DNA from: Rhodoferax aquaticus
Lineage (GTDB): Bacteria > Pseudomonadota > Gammaproteobacteria > Burkholderiales > Burkholderiaceae_C
Direction of reading: 5' to 3'
DNA length: 64,000 nt
NCBI RefSeq assembly: GCF_006974105.1
Contig: NZ_CP036282.1
Coordinates: forward strand, 434,001 to 498,000
In this document: positions 10,753-20,747 of the stretch, in pieces
Layout of the letters: the number at the start of each line of letters is the position of its first letter
Numbering within the stretch: position 1 is the first letter of the stretch
The notes under the pieces: generated by a model
What the model was told of the DNA's origin: nothing
The model's database searches: none
Seen by the model: only the letters and a program-made list of their open reading frames with translations
Program-made: the position numbers and the translations under genes

Positions 10753-10888
10753 ATCAGACTCGTGAGAGCGTCCGTTTATTAGCAAGCAAAACGTATCCTT
10801 GGTGCAATATCGCAGCCAAGCCTAGGCAAGGATAGCTAGGGAAAACCCTTACTCAAGTTTTCGCAATTTGGAATACTGGAGGCATCTT

Positions 10889-10913
10889 GGCACCTCACAT
10901 TGCGTGAGGTGCC
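10889..10913. terminator. Perfect 10-bp hairpin downstream of pgk
   Basis: GGCACCTCAC and its exact complement GTGAGGTGCC are separated by a 5-base loop (ATTGC). It lies between the 3' end of pgk and the upstream side of the chemotaxis operon, both on the minus strand. It could end pgk transcription. Neither side has a good T-run (TCTTTGA on the plus side), so it may instead be a Rho-assisted stop or an RNA-stabilising stem. Confidence 0.45.
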
Positions 10914-10955
10914 TCTTTGAGTCTGGGTATCAATTAGCCAACAGCGCTCGTCCAA

Positions 10956-10986
10956 TCAGCGCGGAGGGCTATGAAATATGTAGCGG
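10956..10986 (+). repeat. Dispersed short repeat copy, GCTAT...TAGC type
   Basis: GCGCGGAGGGCTATG followed by AAATATGTAGCGG lies directly against the pgk stop codon. It fits the pattern GCGC-n-GCTAT-n-TAGC shared by six other sites in the window (13538, 28559, 31512, 45738, 47537, 49861). It is a diverged copy: the GCTAT and TAGC ends are kept, but the AAATTC centre is not. Confidence 0.4.
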
Positions 10987-12180
10987 TTAGCCTTGTGCTC
11001 TGCGGCTCAAGATCTCGAAGGCAGGCAGGGTTTTCCCCTCTAGCACTTCCAAAAATGCACCGCCTCCTGTAGAGATATAGCTGACTTGCCCCTCAATTCC
11101 GTATTTAGCAATGGCGGCCAATGTGTCGCCACCACCCGCGATGCTGAACGCGCTGGACTCGGCAATGGCATGGGCGATAGTTTTGGTTCCGTTCTCAAAT
11201 GCGGGAAACTCGAACACTCCCACCGGACCATTCCACACAATGGTTCCTGCCGACTTGAGCTGTGTGGCGAGGGCTTGTGCGGTTTGCGGCCCAATGTCCA
11301 AGATCAAGTCGTCGTCTGCCACATCGGTCGCTGCTTTCACCGTGGCGAGCGCGTCTGCCGAAAATGACTTGGCAGTGACGACGTCCGTGGGAATGGGAAC
11401 TGCGGCACCACGCGCCTTCATGGCTTCAATCACGGCGGCAGCCTCTGCCAGCAAGTCAGGCTCAGCCAAGCTCTTGCCGATCTTGAGTCCGGCTGCCAAC
11501 ATGAAGGTGTTGGCAATGCCGCCACCCACGATGAGCTGGTCCACGTTCGCTGACAAACTCTTCAAAATGGTGAGCTTGGTGGAAACCTTGGACCCCGCCA
11601 CAATGGCGACCAGTGGGCGCTTGGGTGCAAGCAGAGCAGCGGTAATGGCATCCATCTCGGCGGCCAACAAGGGGCCAGCGCAGGCAATCGGTGCAAACTG
11701 CGCAATACCGTAGGTGCTTCCTTCGGCGCGGTGGGCCGTTCCAAAGGCATCGTGCACAAAAATGTCGCAGAGTGCGGCCATTTTTTTGGCCAAAGCCTCG
11801 TCGTTCTTCTTCTCGCCTTTGTTGACGCGGCAGTTTTCCAACATGACCAACTGGCCGGGTACCACCGTTACGCCGTCGACCCAGGTCGCGAGTACGGGGA
11901 TGTCTCGGCCCATCAATTCGCCCATGCGTTGGGCAACTGGCTTCAAGGAGTCTTCAGGCTTAAAGTCCCCTTCCGTGGGGCGGCCAAGGTGCGATGTCAC
12001 CATTACAGCAGCGCCGGCGTCTAGGGCCATTTGGATGCATGGCACGCTGGCACGAATACGGGTGTCTTCGGTGATAGCGCCCGTGTCATCTTGGGGGACA
12101 TTCAGGTCGGCACGGATAAACACGCGCTTGCCAGCGACTTTGCCTTGGGCGCACAGGTCTGCAAATCGAATCACATTCAT
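10987..12180 (-). CDS. pgk: Phosphoglycerate kinase
   Basis: Cytoplasmic glycolytic and gluconeogenic enzyme that transfers phosphate between 1,3-bisphosphoglycerate and ADP. The 397-aa length is normal. Diagnostic segments include [11 protein letters not shown] near the N-terminus, [16 protein letters not shown]-type sequence at [15 protein letters not shown], the hinge KVSTKLTIL, and the nucleotide-binding Gly-rich [12 protein letters not shown] with STGGGAFLE near the C-terminus. It stands alone on the minus strand, with a hairpin downstream. Confidence 0.98.
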   Translation of the reverse strand: MNVIRFADLCAQGKVAGKRVFIRADLNVPQDDTGAITEDTRIRASVPCIQMALDAGAAVMVTSHLGRPTEGDFKPEDSLKPVAQRMGELMGRDIPVLATWVDGVTVVPGQLVMLENCRVNKGEKKNDEALAKKMAALCDIFVHDAFGTAHRAEGSTYGIAQFAPIACAGPLLAAEMDAITAALLAPKRPLVAIVAGSKVSTKLTILKSLSANVDQLIVGGGIANTFMLAAGLKIGKSLAEPDLLAEAAAVIEAMKARGAAVPIPTDVVTAKSFSADALATVKAATDVADDDLILDIGPQTAQALATQLKSAGTIVWNGPVGVFEFPAFENGTKTIAHAIAESSAFSIAGGGDTLAAIAKYGIEGQVSYISTGGGAFLEVLEGKTLPAFEILSRRAQG

Positions 12181-12309
12181 GGAAAGAAACCTCAGGTTGG
12201 ATGAAAGCGTAGGGCCCGCGCATTGCGCGTGGGAGTTACCGTTACCAAGCGAATTGTAGAAGTGCCTAGCGGCGGGTTTTTGCGCTCGCGCAACGAGTCT
12301 GCAACGTAA

Positions 12310-12678
12310 CTACCAGCCTAGGCCTATATGCAGTGGTAGGTAGACCAGCATGCCCGAGACGATGGTGCCCAAAACGGCTTGACCAGTGCCTTTGCGCCAA
12401 AAGAAATAGGCAATACCTGCAGCTGCAGCATAGAGGCGTGCGTCTTGGACGTTGTGAATGAGGGCACCTTGGCTCATGACGAGCTCAGGAGCCACAACGG
12501 CAGCCAAAGCGGCAATGGGGGCATATTGCAGTCCGCGTTGCGCCCATGGTGGCAAGGCCCAGTCTTTCTCGGAAATAAAGAAAAAAGACCGTGCAATCAC
12601 GGTGACGCACGCCATGCCCACCGTAGTGAGCAGTGTCCAGCCATCGGTGGTACCTGTGAAGAAAGCGTCCCAGTTCAT
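12310..12678 (-). CDS. AzlD-family membrane protein, branched-chain amino acid exporter small subunit
   Basis: Small integral membrane protein of 122 residues starting MNWDAFFTGTTDGWTLL, with about four hydrophobic segments. It is partnered with the AzlC-type protein encoded immediately upstream; the ATG at 12678 overlaps the TGA of that gene (ATGA). AzlC/AzlD pairs export branched-chain amino acids or analogues in characterised relatives. A longer open frame to 12843 runs inside azlC and is not used. The specific substrate cannot be read from sequence. Confidence 0.85.
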   Translation of the reverse strand: MNWDAFFTGTTDGWTLLTTVGMACVTVIARSFFFISEKDWALPPWAQRGLQYAPIAALAAVVAPELVMSQGALIHNVQDARLYAAAAGIAYFFWRKGTGQAVLGTIVSGMLVYLPLHIGLGW

Positions 12679-13427
12679 GGGGTTTCTTTCTTGGCGGGAC
12701 CTGAGAGTGGAGTTACCAATGCAGGCGGCTCCAGTTTGAGGCATAGGGCCACTGCGACGGCAATGGCTAACAAGATGTTGAGTTTGAGCGGTAGGCCGTA
12801 GGCCGCCACCCCCACAACGGCTGCCGCCCCTGCTGAGATCCAACGCATGCGGTTAGACGCCAGAGAGCACAGCATTCCAACCAAGGCCAAGATGCCCGCA
12901 AACCCTAGGCCCCACGTTGCCGGAATGAAATTGGCCAGTACGACGCCCAACACGCTAAACGACGTCCAACTCAACCAATTGATGCCGCCGTTGCCTGCCA
13001 AGTAGGCCATTTGCTCCGCTTGTTGCGCCGGTGTGCTAGCGGGCGATGGAAAGTGTTTTACAAAAAGAACATAGGTCAAATCCCCGGTGAGGTAGCCATT
13101 GACCAGTCGTTGCCACAAGGGCAGGTGCATCATGTAGGGACGCATGTGGGCACTGAACACCACGAAGCGCAGGTTGACGCAAAACGCGGTAGCCAAGACC
13201 ACCCACATGGGCGCCCCCGCCAGAAGCAAAGGAATGGCCGCAAGCTGTGAACTACCTGCGAACACGATGAGCGCCATCAACAAGGCTTCTGCCGTGCTCA
13301 TGCCGGACTTCACCATGGCAACGCCGGTCATAAGCCCCCATGCGGCAATGCCGGGAGCCACGCTCAGCATGTCTAGGAAGCCGCGTTTGAAGGCGGGGTG
13401 GCGGTAGTTACGGGCTTGAAAGAACAT
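12675..13427 (-). CDS. AzlC-family transporter, branched-chain amino acid exporter large subunit
   Basis: Inner membrane protein of 250 residues with several hydrophobic helices. It shows the family-typical N-terminal stretch GFLDMLSVAPGIAAWGLMTG, then GSSQLAAIPLL and NLRFVVFSAHMRPY. It ends in an ATGA overlap with the AzlD-type gene, so the two are translationally coupled and probably form one exporter. It begins only 2 bases after the fmt stop, suggesting co-transcription with def-fmt. Confidence 0.92.
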   Translation of the reverse strand: MFFQARNYRHPAFKRGFLDMLSVAPGIAAWGLMTGVAMVKSGMSTAEALLMALIVFAGSSQLAAIPLLLAGAPMWVVLATAFCVNLRFVVFSAHMRPYMMHLPLWQRLVNGYLTGDLTYVLFVKHFPSPASTPAQQAEQMAYLAGNGGINWLSWTSFSVLGVVLANFIPATWGLGFAGILALVGMLCSLASNRMRWISAGAAAVVGVAAYGLPLKLNILLAIAVAVALCLKLEPPALVTPLSGPAKKETP

Positions 13428-13429
13428 GG

Positions 13430-14422
13430 CTAACTGGAGCTCGAGTCAAAGCGCATACCTACTTGGAGTTCGAAGCCGCGCAAAAACTCGGCAACCGTCA
13501 GTCGTTTGCCACCCGGGCGCTGTAACTCTGTGATGTGCACTATAGAATTTATAGCGGCAACCGCAATACTGCTGGGCGCAATTGCCACAATGGTTCCGGG
13601 TAGTGCCGCTCCGGGGCTGGCGGCGTCTGCGTAGGCATGCCAGAGTTTGATGGTCTCGCCACGGATGTGTGCACTGGCACCTGGGAATGGGTTGAAGGCA
13701 CGCACGCGCCGCGCAATGGCAGACGCATCTTGCTCCCATTGAATTGCAGCTTCCTGTTTCTCGATCTTGTGGGCATACGTAACCCCGACTTCGCTCTGCT
13801 TCACGGCAGACAACGTGCGATCGGTCGCCATGTCTAGGGCCCGCACTACGAGGTCTGCGCCCAAGTGAGCCACTGCGTCATGCAGGGTGGCCGTCGTAGC
13901 TTGCTCCGTGATGGGGAGGCTCTCCGTAAGGAGCATGTCGCCCGTGTCTAAGCCGATGTCCATCTGCATGATGGTGACGCCTGTGTGCGTATCACCTGCT
14001 TCAATGGCTCGGTGAATGGGGGCTGCGCCACGCCAACGTGGCAGCAAGGATCCGTGGATATTGATGCACCCGAGACGCCCAGGGTGCGCGGGGCTGGGCG
14101 ACATGTCGTCCAAGACCCACTGGGGCAACAGCAAACCATACGCGGCAACCACCATGACATCAGCGTGGGCTGCTGCGATAGCCTCTCTGGCCTGGGTCGC
14201 CTCTTCTGGGTACTTACCGTCCAGTCGCAGGCTGCGTGGTTGGCAGACCGCAATGCCATGGGCTAGAGCAAACTGTTTGACGGCGGAGGCCTGTAGCTTC
14301 AGACCCCGGCCGGCCGGCCGGTCGGGCTGGCTCAGCACCAGTGCGATGGTGTGCCCCGATGTCTGAATACGTTCTAGAGCAATGCGCGCAAATTCGGGTG
14401 TACCAGCAAAAATTACGCGCAT
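13430..14422 (-). CDS. fmt: Methionyl-tRNA formyltransferase
   Basis: Formylates initiator Met-tRNA using 10-formyl-THF. The 330 residues begin [16 protein letters not shown]. The catalytic and folate-binding region reads [16 protein letters not shown], followed by [19 protein letters not shown]-terminal OB-fold domain holds FNPFPGA. The stretch encoding [15 protein letters not shown] in that domain coincides with a copy of the dispersed GCTATAAATTC repeat, so the element has been taken into the reading frame. It lies directly downstream of def, the usual pairing. Confidence 0.97.
   Translation of the reverse strand: MRVIFAGTPEFARIALERIQTSGHTIALVLSQPDRPAGRGLKLQASAVKQFALAHGIAVCQPRSLRLDGKYPEEATQAREAIAAAHADVMVVAAYGLLLPQWVLDDMSPSPAHPGRLGCINIHGSLLPRWRGAAPIHRAIEAGDTHTGVTIMQMDIGLDTGDMLLTESLPITEQATTATLHDAVAHLGADLVVRALDMATDRTLSAVKQSEVGVTYAHKIEKQEAAIQWEQDASAIARRVRAFNPFPGASAHIRGETIKLWHAYADAASPGAALPGTIVAIAPSSIAVAAINSIVHITELQRPGGKRLTVAEFLRGFELQVGMRFDSSSS
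13538..13573 (-). repeat. Dispersed repeat copy inside fmt
   Basis: Read on the minus strand it contains TATTGCGGTTGCC, then the core GCTATAAATTC, then TATAG. The 11-base core is identical to that at 28559 and 45738. It lies in frame within the fmt C-terminal domain and adds no stop codon. Confidence 0.6.
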
Positions 14423-14455
14423 TGCGAGCCTTCTTGTACAAGCAGGGCTGTCGGG

Positions 14456-14965
14456 CTAACGCGCATCGTCACGCTGCGCTTTGCGCATCTTGGTCTTGAT
14501 GCGGTTGCGCTTAAGTGGCGACAGGTATTCCACAAACACCTTGCCCATCAAATGGTCCATTTCGTGCTGAATGCAAACAGATAGCAAGCCATCGGCTTCC
14601 AGTTCGCGGCTATTGCCTGCGCCATCCAAGGCCTTGACGCGAACGGCATCAAACCTTTGCACACCGTCGTAGATGCCAGGTACTGACAGGCAGCCCTCTT
14701 CGTTGAGATGTGTCTCAGGGCTGGTCCACACCAACTCGGGGTTGATAAGCACCATAGGCTGGTCTCTTTCTTCAGACACGTCAATGACAATCAGTCGCTC
14801 GTGCACGTCAACTTGCGTAGCCGCTAGGCCTATGCCTTTTGCGTCGTACATGGTTTCAAGCATATTGGCAACCAAGGCTTGAATGCGCGCATCCACTGCG
14901 CCAACAGGCTTGGCAACCGTGTGAAGCTTGGGGTCGGGATAGCAGAGAATGGGGAGTAGGGCCAT
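14456..14965 (-). CDS. def: Peptide deformylase
   Basis: Metalloenzyme that removes the formyl group from nascent proteins. The 169 residues contain the three signature motifs: GIGLAATQV (about 45), EEGCLSVPG (about 88, with the metal-ligand Cys) and QHEMDHLMG (about 132, with the two metal-ligand His and catalytic Glu). Located 33 bases upstream of fmt on the same strand, the standard def-fmt pairing, and divergent from the LysM gene. Confidence 0.97.
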   Translation of the reverse strand: MALLPILCYPDPKLHTVAKPVGAVDARIQALVANMLETMYDAKGIGLAATQVDVHERLIVIDVSEERDQPMVLINPELVWTSPETHLNEEGCLSVPGIYDGVQRFDAVRVKALDGAGNSRELEADGLLSVCIQHEMDHLMGKVFVEYLSPLKRNRIKTKMRKAQRDDAR

Positions 14966-15159
14966 AAAAAATCAAAAAGATAGCAAGGGCTGAAGCACTG
15001 GAGGGCAGGGCGCAGTGGTGCCGGATTGGAGATTGTCGCTATTTTCGCGACTTTTGAACATTTGCGCACGTCTTGTTACCCAAAACGTTGCCCGATCAAG
15101 GGCTTGAGCGCAAAATCGCGCGTAAATTATCAAGTTACTCTTTCCCACGACAGCACTTC

Positions 15160-16380
15160 ATGAAGACACACCTGATGGCGAAACCCAGCGTATCCATGGC
15201 CACCGTGGCCCTTGTGGCCAGTGCTTGGTTTGCTGTTCCCGCCAGCGCGCAGAATTTTCCAATTACGCAAGCCCAAAAACAAACGGCCACCCAAGTGGCG
15301 CAGGCAGGCGTCCCCTTGAGTGAGCTAGCCGCCAATGCCCCAGACCGCTACACCGTGAAAAGTGGTGACACGCTGTGGGGTATTTCTACATTGTTCTTGA
15401 AGAGTCCTTGGCGTTGGCCTGAGCTATGGGGCATGAACCTTGAAGATATTAAGAACCCGCACCGCATTTACCCTGGGCAGGTATTGGTGTTGGAGCGCAG
15501 CAACGGGGCAGCCACTCTGAGGGTGGCCGCTGGTCAGAACTCGTCGCAAGGTGCCCCCACGGACACCATTGTTGTTTCTCCACGCACCCGTTTCGAAGCC
15601 TTGGCGAATTCGCCTTTGCCAGCATTGAAGTCCAGCACCATCGAACCTTTCTTGGCTGAACCCTTGGTGGTCGACGAGTCGACGTTGAAGACCGCTGCTC
15701 GAATCGTCTCTGCGCAGGAGAGCCGCGTACTGTTGGCGCGCGGTGACCGTGCGTATGCACGTGGGCCGGCGGACGCACCGATGCTGGATGATCGGGTGCA
15801 GTTCAAGCAGTACCGTGTTTTTCGTAATGCGACCCCGATGAAAGACCCGGAAAGTGGGGAAGTGTTGGGCTACGAGGCTCAGTACATAGGCAAAGCAACT
15901 TTGGTTCGTGGAGAGAGTACCTCAGAAGTCAAGGATGCCGATGGCAAACCAGCACAAGCCATTGTGCCCGCAACGATCGACATCGTAGCTGCCAAAGAAG
16001 AAATGCGTGTGGGTGACCGCATGCTGCCGGAGCCAGCACGCCAGCTAAGCACTTATGTACCCCGCGCGCCTGACACCGTTCAGAATGGTCGTATCGTCTC
16101 GGTGTACGGTAGCGCAGTGGTGAACGCTGCTCAGAATCAGGTGGTTGCCATCAATCGCGGAAGTCGCGATGGCTTGGAGCCTGGCCACGTGCTTGCTATC
16201 TTGAAAGATGGTGCACGTGTGGTGGATAAGTCGGACCCGGCGCTGCCTCTGATGAAGCTGCCAGACGAGCGCAATGGCTTGCTGATGGTGTTTCGCACGT
16301 TTGAACGGGTCTCGTACGCCTTGATTATTGAAATATCTAACGGTGTGCGCGTGGGCGACCGCTTGGTCAACCCTCGCTAG
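15160..16380 (+). CDS. Exported LysM peptidoglycan-binding protein
   Basis: Starting at the ATG at 15160 (MKTHLMAKPSVSMA), the 406-residue protein has a signal peptide ending near VPASAQ. A single LysM domain follows (about residues 66-120: DRYTVKSGDTLWGIS, with NPHRIYPGQVLVL). About 280 further residues have no recognised domain but contain repeated beta-like segments such as RVGDRM and GVRVGDRLV. The open frame extends back to a TTG at 15073, outside the signal peptide. Genes of this layout commonly lie between def and dprA in Burkholderiales. Probably periplasmic and cell-wall associated; enzymatic activity is not evident. Confidence 0.88.
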   Translation: MKTHLMAKPSVSMATVALVASAWFAVPASAQNFPITQAQKQTATQVAQAGVPLSELAANAPDRYTVKSGDTLWGISTLFLKSPWRWPELWGMNLEDIKNPHRIYPGQVLVLERSNGAATLRVAAGQNSSQGAPTDTIVVSPRTRFEALANSPLPALKSSTIEPFLAEPLVVDESTLKTAARIVSAQESRVLLARGDRAYARGPADAPMLDDRVQFKQYRVFRNATPMKDPESGEVLGYEAQYIGKATLVRGESTSEVKDADGKPAQAIVPATIDIVAAKEEMRVGDRMLPEPARQLSTYVPRAPDTVQNGRIVSVYGSAVVNAAQNQVVAINRGSRDGLEPGHVLAILKDGARVVDKSDPALPLMKLPDERNGLLMVFRTFERVSYALIIEISNGVRVGDRLVNPR

Positions 16381-16418
16381 TAGCAGCCTATTGGGTTGCT
16401 AGGGAGGGGGGTGTTTCC

Positions 16419-17600
16419 ATGGAGCGAGATGAGCTATACAGTTGGCTGCGCCTATCCTTAACCCCTGGTGTTGGGAACACGAAGGCTAGGGCCTTGCTAT
16501 CCACTTTTGGCTTGCCAAGCCAGGTCTTTCTGCAGTCCTCAGCGTCATTATGTGCAGTTCTAAGTGCTCGGCAAACTGATGCAGTGTTGCAGGTTCCAGA
16601 GGGATTGGACGCCCAGTTGAAGACTACATGGGGTTGGCTAGAGGAGCACCGTGATACCCGAAGGGTGCTTACGCTAGGTGATGCGGCCTATCCGCGGTCG
16701 TTGTTGGAAATGGAAGATCCGCCCTTGATTCTGTATGCGATGGGTGCGCCGCATGCTTGGGAGGAGGATGGTTTAGCCAGTTGTGCCAGCCGCAGTATCG
16801 CGGTGGTTGGTAGTCGTAACCCAACTGCGCAAGGGGTGGCTAACGCGCGGCAGTTTTCTCTAGCCCTATCCCAAGCTGGCTTGACTGTCGTGTCCGGTTT
16901 GGCGTTGGGTGTAGATGGTGCCGCACATGAAGGCGCTTTAGCGGGTGGCTCTGAAGCTGGGATTTCAACGATTGCCGTTGTCGGCACCGGCCTCGACCGT
17001 GTGTACCCTCGCCAGCACCTGAGTCTGGCCCATCACATTGCGCAGTCGGGTATCTTGCTCAGCGAGTACCCTTTGGGCACACCGCCTTTGTCAGCGAATT
17101 TTCCAAAGCGCAATCGCATCATTGCGGGACTCACGTTAGGGACCTTGGTGGTGGAGGCAGCGATGCAGTCGGGTTCGCTCATCACTGCCCGATTGGCTTT
17201 GGAACAAGGTAAAGATGTCTTTGCCATCCCTGGGTCCATACATTCAACTCAGTCACGAGGCTGTCACGCGTTGATTAAGCAAGGGGCAAAGTTAGTGGAG
17301 GGTGCACAGGATGTCTTGGAAGAGCTCAGGTTTGAACGGCCGAGTGGCACAAAGACATCGCTTGAAGTCACCGACGTAGGTACGAGTTCGCGTGCTGGCG
17401 TTTCAGAGCCTCCTGCTGCGCCGGATGAGGATGTCGTCCTGAGGGCGCTAGCGTATGACCCAGCCAGTTTGGATCTCTTGCAAACGCGCACGGGTTTGAG
17501 TACGGCAGATTTACTTGTTCGTTTGATGGAGCTGGAGTTGCAGTGCCACGTAGCACGTGTGCCTGGTGGGCTGTTTCAACGTGTAGTTACCGCCCAATAA
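16419..17600 (+). CDS. dprA: DNA-processing protein DprA
   Basis: Loads RecA onto incoming single-stranded DNA during natural transformation. The 393 residues contain an N-terminal helical region and the Rossmann-like core: VVGSRNPTAQG, VVSGLALGVDGAAHEGAL, VVGTGLDRVYP, FPKRNRIIAGL and EAAMQSGSLITARLA. A C-terminal winged-helix-like region (LLQTRTGLSTADLLVRLMEL) follows. A strong GGGAGG precedes the ATG. It follows the LysM gene by 38 bases and probably shares its transcript. Confidence 0.96.
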   Translation: MERDELYSWLRLSLTPGVGNTKARALLSTFGLPSQVFLQSSASLCAVLSARQTDAVLQVPEGLDAQLKTTWGWLEEHRDTRRVLTLGDAAYPRSLLEMEDPPLILYAMGAPHAWEEDGLASCASRSIAVVGSRNPTAQGVANARQFSLALSQAGLTVVSGLALGVDGAAHEGALAGGSEAGISTIAVVGTGLDRVYPRQHLSLAHHIAQSGILLSEYPLGTPPLSANFPKRNRIIAGLTLGTLVVEAAMQSGSLITARLALEQGKDVFAIPGSIHSTQSRGCHALIKQGAKLVEGAQDVLEELRFERPSGTKTSLEVTDVGTSSRAGVSEPPAAPDEDVVLRALAYDPASLDLLQTRTGLSTADLLVRLMELELQCHVARVPGGLFQRVVTAQ

Positions 17601-17697
17601 AAAGGATCGTAATTGGGGGGTAGTCGCTAAGGCAGGATAAGCGAGGAATCTAGCCCACTGCAACCCAATACAAAAGCTTCTGGGCTATATTTCTTCC

Positions 17698-18165
17698 ATG
17701 TTTGACGTACTTGTCTTTGTTTACGAGAACTACTTCGCTGGTGAGTCCTGTCCAGAGCCCGCCCATTTGGAGCGCAAGCTCAGTGCCGTAGGGTTTGAGG
17801 CAGATGAAATTGGCGAAGCCCTGACTTGGTTAAAAGGATTGGATTCTGCCGCGCATCCAGAACCTTTACGGCCTTGGTTGTTGAACCCGAGTCCGTTGAG
17901 TATGCGCATTTATCCCTATGCCGAGCAATACCATTTGGGTGAGGAGTGTCTCAAGTTCATTAGCTTCCTGGAGGCTGTCGGTGTACTGCCGGCCTATATG
18001 CGAGAAGTCGTGATCGATCGCGCAATGGCCGCACCAGGCACCCCCGTTTCGCTAGAAGACCTGAAAGTTATTGTCTTGCTCGTCTTTTGGAGTTTTGGCC
18101 AAGAACTAGATGCCTTGGTGTTGGATGAGTTGTGCGACGACCCCACAGAGAGAGTGGCACACTAA
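17698..18165 (+). CDS. smg: Smg family protein (DUF494)
   Basis: The 155-aa protein is homologous in pattern to Smg/DUF494, with the typical start MFDVLVFVYENYF and the segments EADEIGEALTWLKGL and LKVIVLLVFWS. These genes are usually linked to dprA and topA in beta- and gammaproteobacteria, as here downstream of dprA. Molecular function is not established. Confidence 0.9.
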   Translation: MFDVLVFVYENYFAGESCPEPAHLERKLSAVGFEADEIGEALTWLKGLDSAAHPEPLRPWLLNPSPLSMRIYPYAEQYHLGEECLKFISFLEAVGVLPAYMREVVIDRAMAAPGTPVSLEDLKVIVLLVFWSFGQELDALVLDELCDDPTERVAH

Positions 18166-18192
18166 GTCAGGTCAAAGTCGCCAGACGCGGAA

Positions 18193-20727
18193 CTAACTCA
18201 GCAAGATGTCAGGGTTTGCCTCGAGTTTGGACATTGCGTCTCGCGTCGCGCGCACAGTCAAGGCTTCATCTTCCTGGGGCAACAATAAGCCAGCCTGTAG
18301 ATACGCCCCTAAGCGCCCAGCCTGTATAAGGTAGCAGGTACCTGCTGGCGATGCGAAAAGATTCAAGTGTTTGCGTGCGCTAGACCACGCAAACTGAACC
18401 TGGGAAATCTGCTTGTTGTGGTCTAGAGTAAACCAGCTCCCTAGCTGTAACTCGTTGGCCCAAGCCATCATCGCTGCGGTGGGCTTGGAGCCCCCATTAT
18501 TGACAACTTGAATAGCCGAAGCGTCAATGCCCAACATCATTTCGATGCTTTCGGCATCGAGAGGCAGGTCCCCCATGCCATCGTCGCTGACAAAGTCTTC
18601 CAGGTTTTCTAAGCGCTGTGCCATCGCCTCGATTTGTGCTTGCGGAATCGCCTGAGTTTTCGACAAAAACGCGTCCGCCAATGTGTCGCTGACCGACTTT
18701 ACATAGGCTTCTTGCTCCGATGGGGCCATTGCCAGTAGGGTCATGCCAGAACGTAGACGTAACAACAAATTGGGCAAGTCCTGGATGACTTTGGCGCGGT
18801 CCGCGCGGTTAGGTTTGGCACTTGCAGCCCATACCAAGTCGGTTGCAGTTTTCTTGAGAATGAGTGTGTCGGCGTGCTGTGGGCCTTTGCGCACAGCCGC
18901 TACCGCCAATACCTCAGCCCACACCTTAAACAAGAAGGCTCGAATTTCATCACGAACCGGCAATTCTTTGATCGTGTTGCGCAATTCAATCGTGTATTGA
19001 ATCGCCATGGTTTCTTTTTGCTCGACCTGCTGAGCAACGCTCACCACTTCTTTGGTACCGCCTTTTTCTGTCAAATACTTCGCCAAGAACTTTTGAAACT
19101 CGTCAAAAACGACTTGGTAAACCTTCTTCCCCGTTTCAGGGTACTGCTCAATCACTTGAACGATGCGCTTGATCTCAAGCTCCATCGTCTTGCCCTGTAT
19201 ACCGCTCGCATCAAAGCCCATGACACACGAGCCCATGCGGTCGATCAAAAGGCGCGCGGGGTGTGTCGTTGTACCTAGAAAATCCGGGTCTTCTAGGGCG
19301 ACACGCAATACGGGCATTTGTAAGCGAGCGAACCAAACGCGAATACCTGGTGGAATTCGCTCTTCCGACAAAATGGCTTGGAACATGAGTGCCACGATTT
19401 CAATCGTGGCTTTTTCACTCTTCGTTTCTGCCTTCTTTTTGAGCTCGGTAGACTGTTCGCGCAGGGCACCGGCTACTCTTGCAACCCCTGCCGGGCTATA
19501 GTCTTCGTAAAGGGTGCCGCCCATTGCATAGGCTGGCGCACTGCCTGGTCGCCCAATGGCCTGTGCCAGTGCGGCGGAAGGGGCCATCGGTGCGGCACCG
19601 AGCAAATCACCCCCTACATGGGTGAGAAAAAGCCGCCTGATTTGGCCGATCACGGCCTGAGCCTTGCCGCGCGCCCGAGCAATGGGCGTGCTGTTACCTA
19701 GCAGTTGGGTTTCGTCAAAGCCACCTTGAGGCGCGCTTTGCACTGTATGTTGGCCAGAGGTTTGCTTCCAAAACGGGGCCGCCCCGGAGGACAATGCAGT
19801 CGGCGTACTTTGAAGGTTGGGTTGTGCGTCATTCGGGCTACTACGCAGCCAATTGAGTCTGCCACCAAAAATGCCTCCGCCGGATGCAGCACTCCCTTGT
19901 TCTTGCTCCGCCGATGGCGCGGCTGAAGGCACACCCCGGTACTGATTCGCGTGTACAGGCGCAGCATTGCCGCTGTTGTAAGCAGTCTGGTCGTTGGGGG
20001 GAGGGGACGGACTAAGCTGAGGTTCCGCAGGCGTGGGGCTCGCCGGAGACGACGCACCCTTTGATCCACCGCGCACGACTGGCGCCTTCACGCGGTCCTT
20101 TAGTTCTATGGTGGGCATCACGCCTTGCTGGATTAGCAAGGCGTTGGCGTTCCTAAATGCCTCATTCAGATGCGCTATCAGGCTACCCTGAATAACGTCG
20201 CTGGCTAGGGGCCATGAATTGGCCGGCATGCCTACGCGCGTCCACTCTTCCACCAACATTAGGATCACTACGTCCGGCCGCACGATGTCCATCGCGTCTA
20301 GGTCTTCAATGGCTTCAAGCAGCTTGATGCGCAAACGCAGGTCATCAAAACCAGCGTGGACCTTGTCCATTACTGCCGCGACCAATCGAGATGCCAAGAT
20401 TTTGTTCTCTACCGCGTCGGTCGCCACCAAAGACATGGCCCCAAAGTCGTCAGGTGCTGGTTTCGCCAGGCCTTTTGCGGGCGTCTCCAGCGCAGATCGC
20501 CATGCTTTGAGTGTTGCCTCCAACCAAGGTGTGCGAAATTTGCGGTAAGCCACCCATACATCTCGGCGGTGTTGGCTGTCGCGGGCATTCGCAGGTTCGT
20601 CTATAAGCGCCGTCAACTTGCCTTGGACTTGCGCGCCTATGTCCGCCATAGACTTGCTGAGTTCAGCAACGTATCGTTGGCGAACTGTTCGGGCAAGTTG
20701 TTGTCTTGGCGAAAGACTGGGGGGCAT
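18193..20727 (-). CDS. DUF1631 domain-containing protein
   Basis: Large protein of 844 residues, mostly helical and apparently soluble, without signal peptide or membrane segment. It matches the general form of DUF1631 proteins found in beta- and gammaproteobacteria. A low-complexity Pro/Ser/Ala/Gln-rich linker (about residues 220-320) separates an N-terminal domain from a long C-terminal one. The latter includes the acidic stretch DDGMGDLPLD and a final domain beginning near ELQLGSWFTLD. It is convergent with smg and lies downstream of secF on the same strand. Function unknown. Confidence 0.8.
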   Translation of the reverse strand: MPPSLSPRQQLARTVRQRYVAELSKSMADIGAQVQGKLTALIDEPANARDSQHRRDVWVAYRKFRTPWLEATLKAWRSALETPAKGLAKPAPDDFGAMSLVATDAVENKILASRLVAAVMDKVHAGFDDLRLRIKLLEAIEDLDAMDIVRPDVVILMLVEEWTRVGMPANSWPLASDVIQGSLIAHLNEAFRNANALLIQQGVMPTIELKDRVKAPVVRGGSKGASSPASPTPAEPQLSPSPPPNDQTAYNSGNAAPVHANQYRGVPSAAPSAEQEQGSAASGGGIFGGRLNWLRSSPNDAQPNLQSTPTALSSGAAPFWKQTSGQHTVQSAPQGGFDETQLLGNSTPIARARGKAQAVIGQIRRLFLTHVGGDLLGAAPMAPSAALAQAIGRPGSAPAYAMGGTLYEDYSPAGVARVAGALREQSTELKKKAETKSEKATIEIVALMFQAILSEERIPPGIRVWFARLQMPVLRVALEDPDFLGTTTHPARLLIDRMGSCVMGFDASGIQGKTMELEIKRIVQVIEQYPETGKKVYQVVFDEFQKFLAKYLTEKGGTKEVVSVAQQVEQKETMAIQYTIELRNTIKELPVRDEIRAFLFKVWAEVLAVAAVRKGPQHADTLILKKTATDLVWAASAKPNRADRAKVIQDLPNLLLRLRSGMTLLAMAPSEQEAYVKSVSDTLADAFLSKTQAIPQAQIEAMAQRLENLEDFVSDDGMGDLPLDAESIEMMLGIDASAIQVVNNGGSKPTAAMMAWANELQLGSWFTLDHNKQISQVQFAWSSARKHLNLFASPAGTCYLIQAGRLGAYLQAGLLLPQEDEALTVRATRDAMSKLEANPDILLS

Positions 20728-20747
20728 GTGTTTCTGCGTTAGTTGGC

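Noticed and set aside
11111..11713. 200-codon plus-strand open frame opposite pgk
   Set aside because: It is fully contained in the well-supported pgk gene on the other strand and its translation has no recognisable domain; it is an antisense shadow.
14956..15010. Reverse-strand TTGCTATC segment before def as an eighth repeat copy
   Set aside because: Only the GCTAT block matches; the AAATTC and TAGC blocks are absent.
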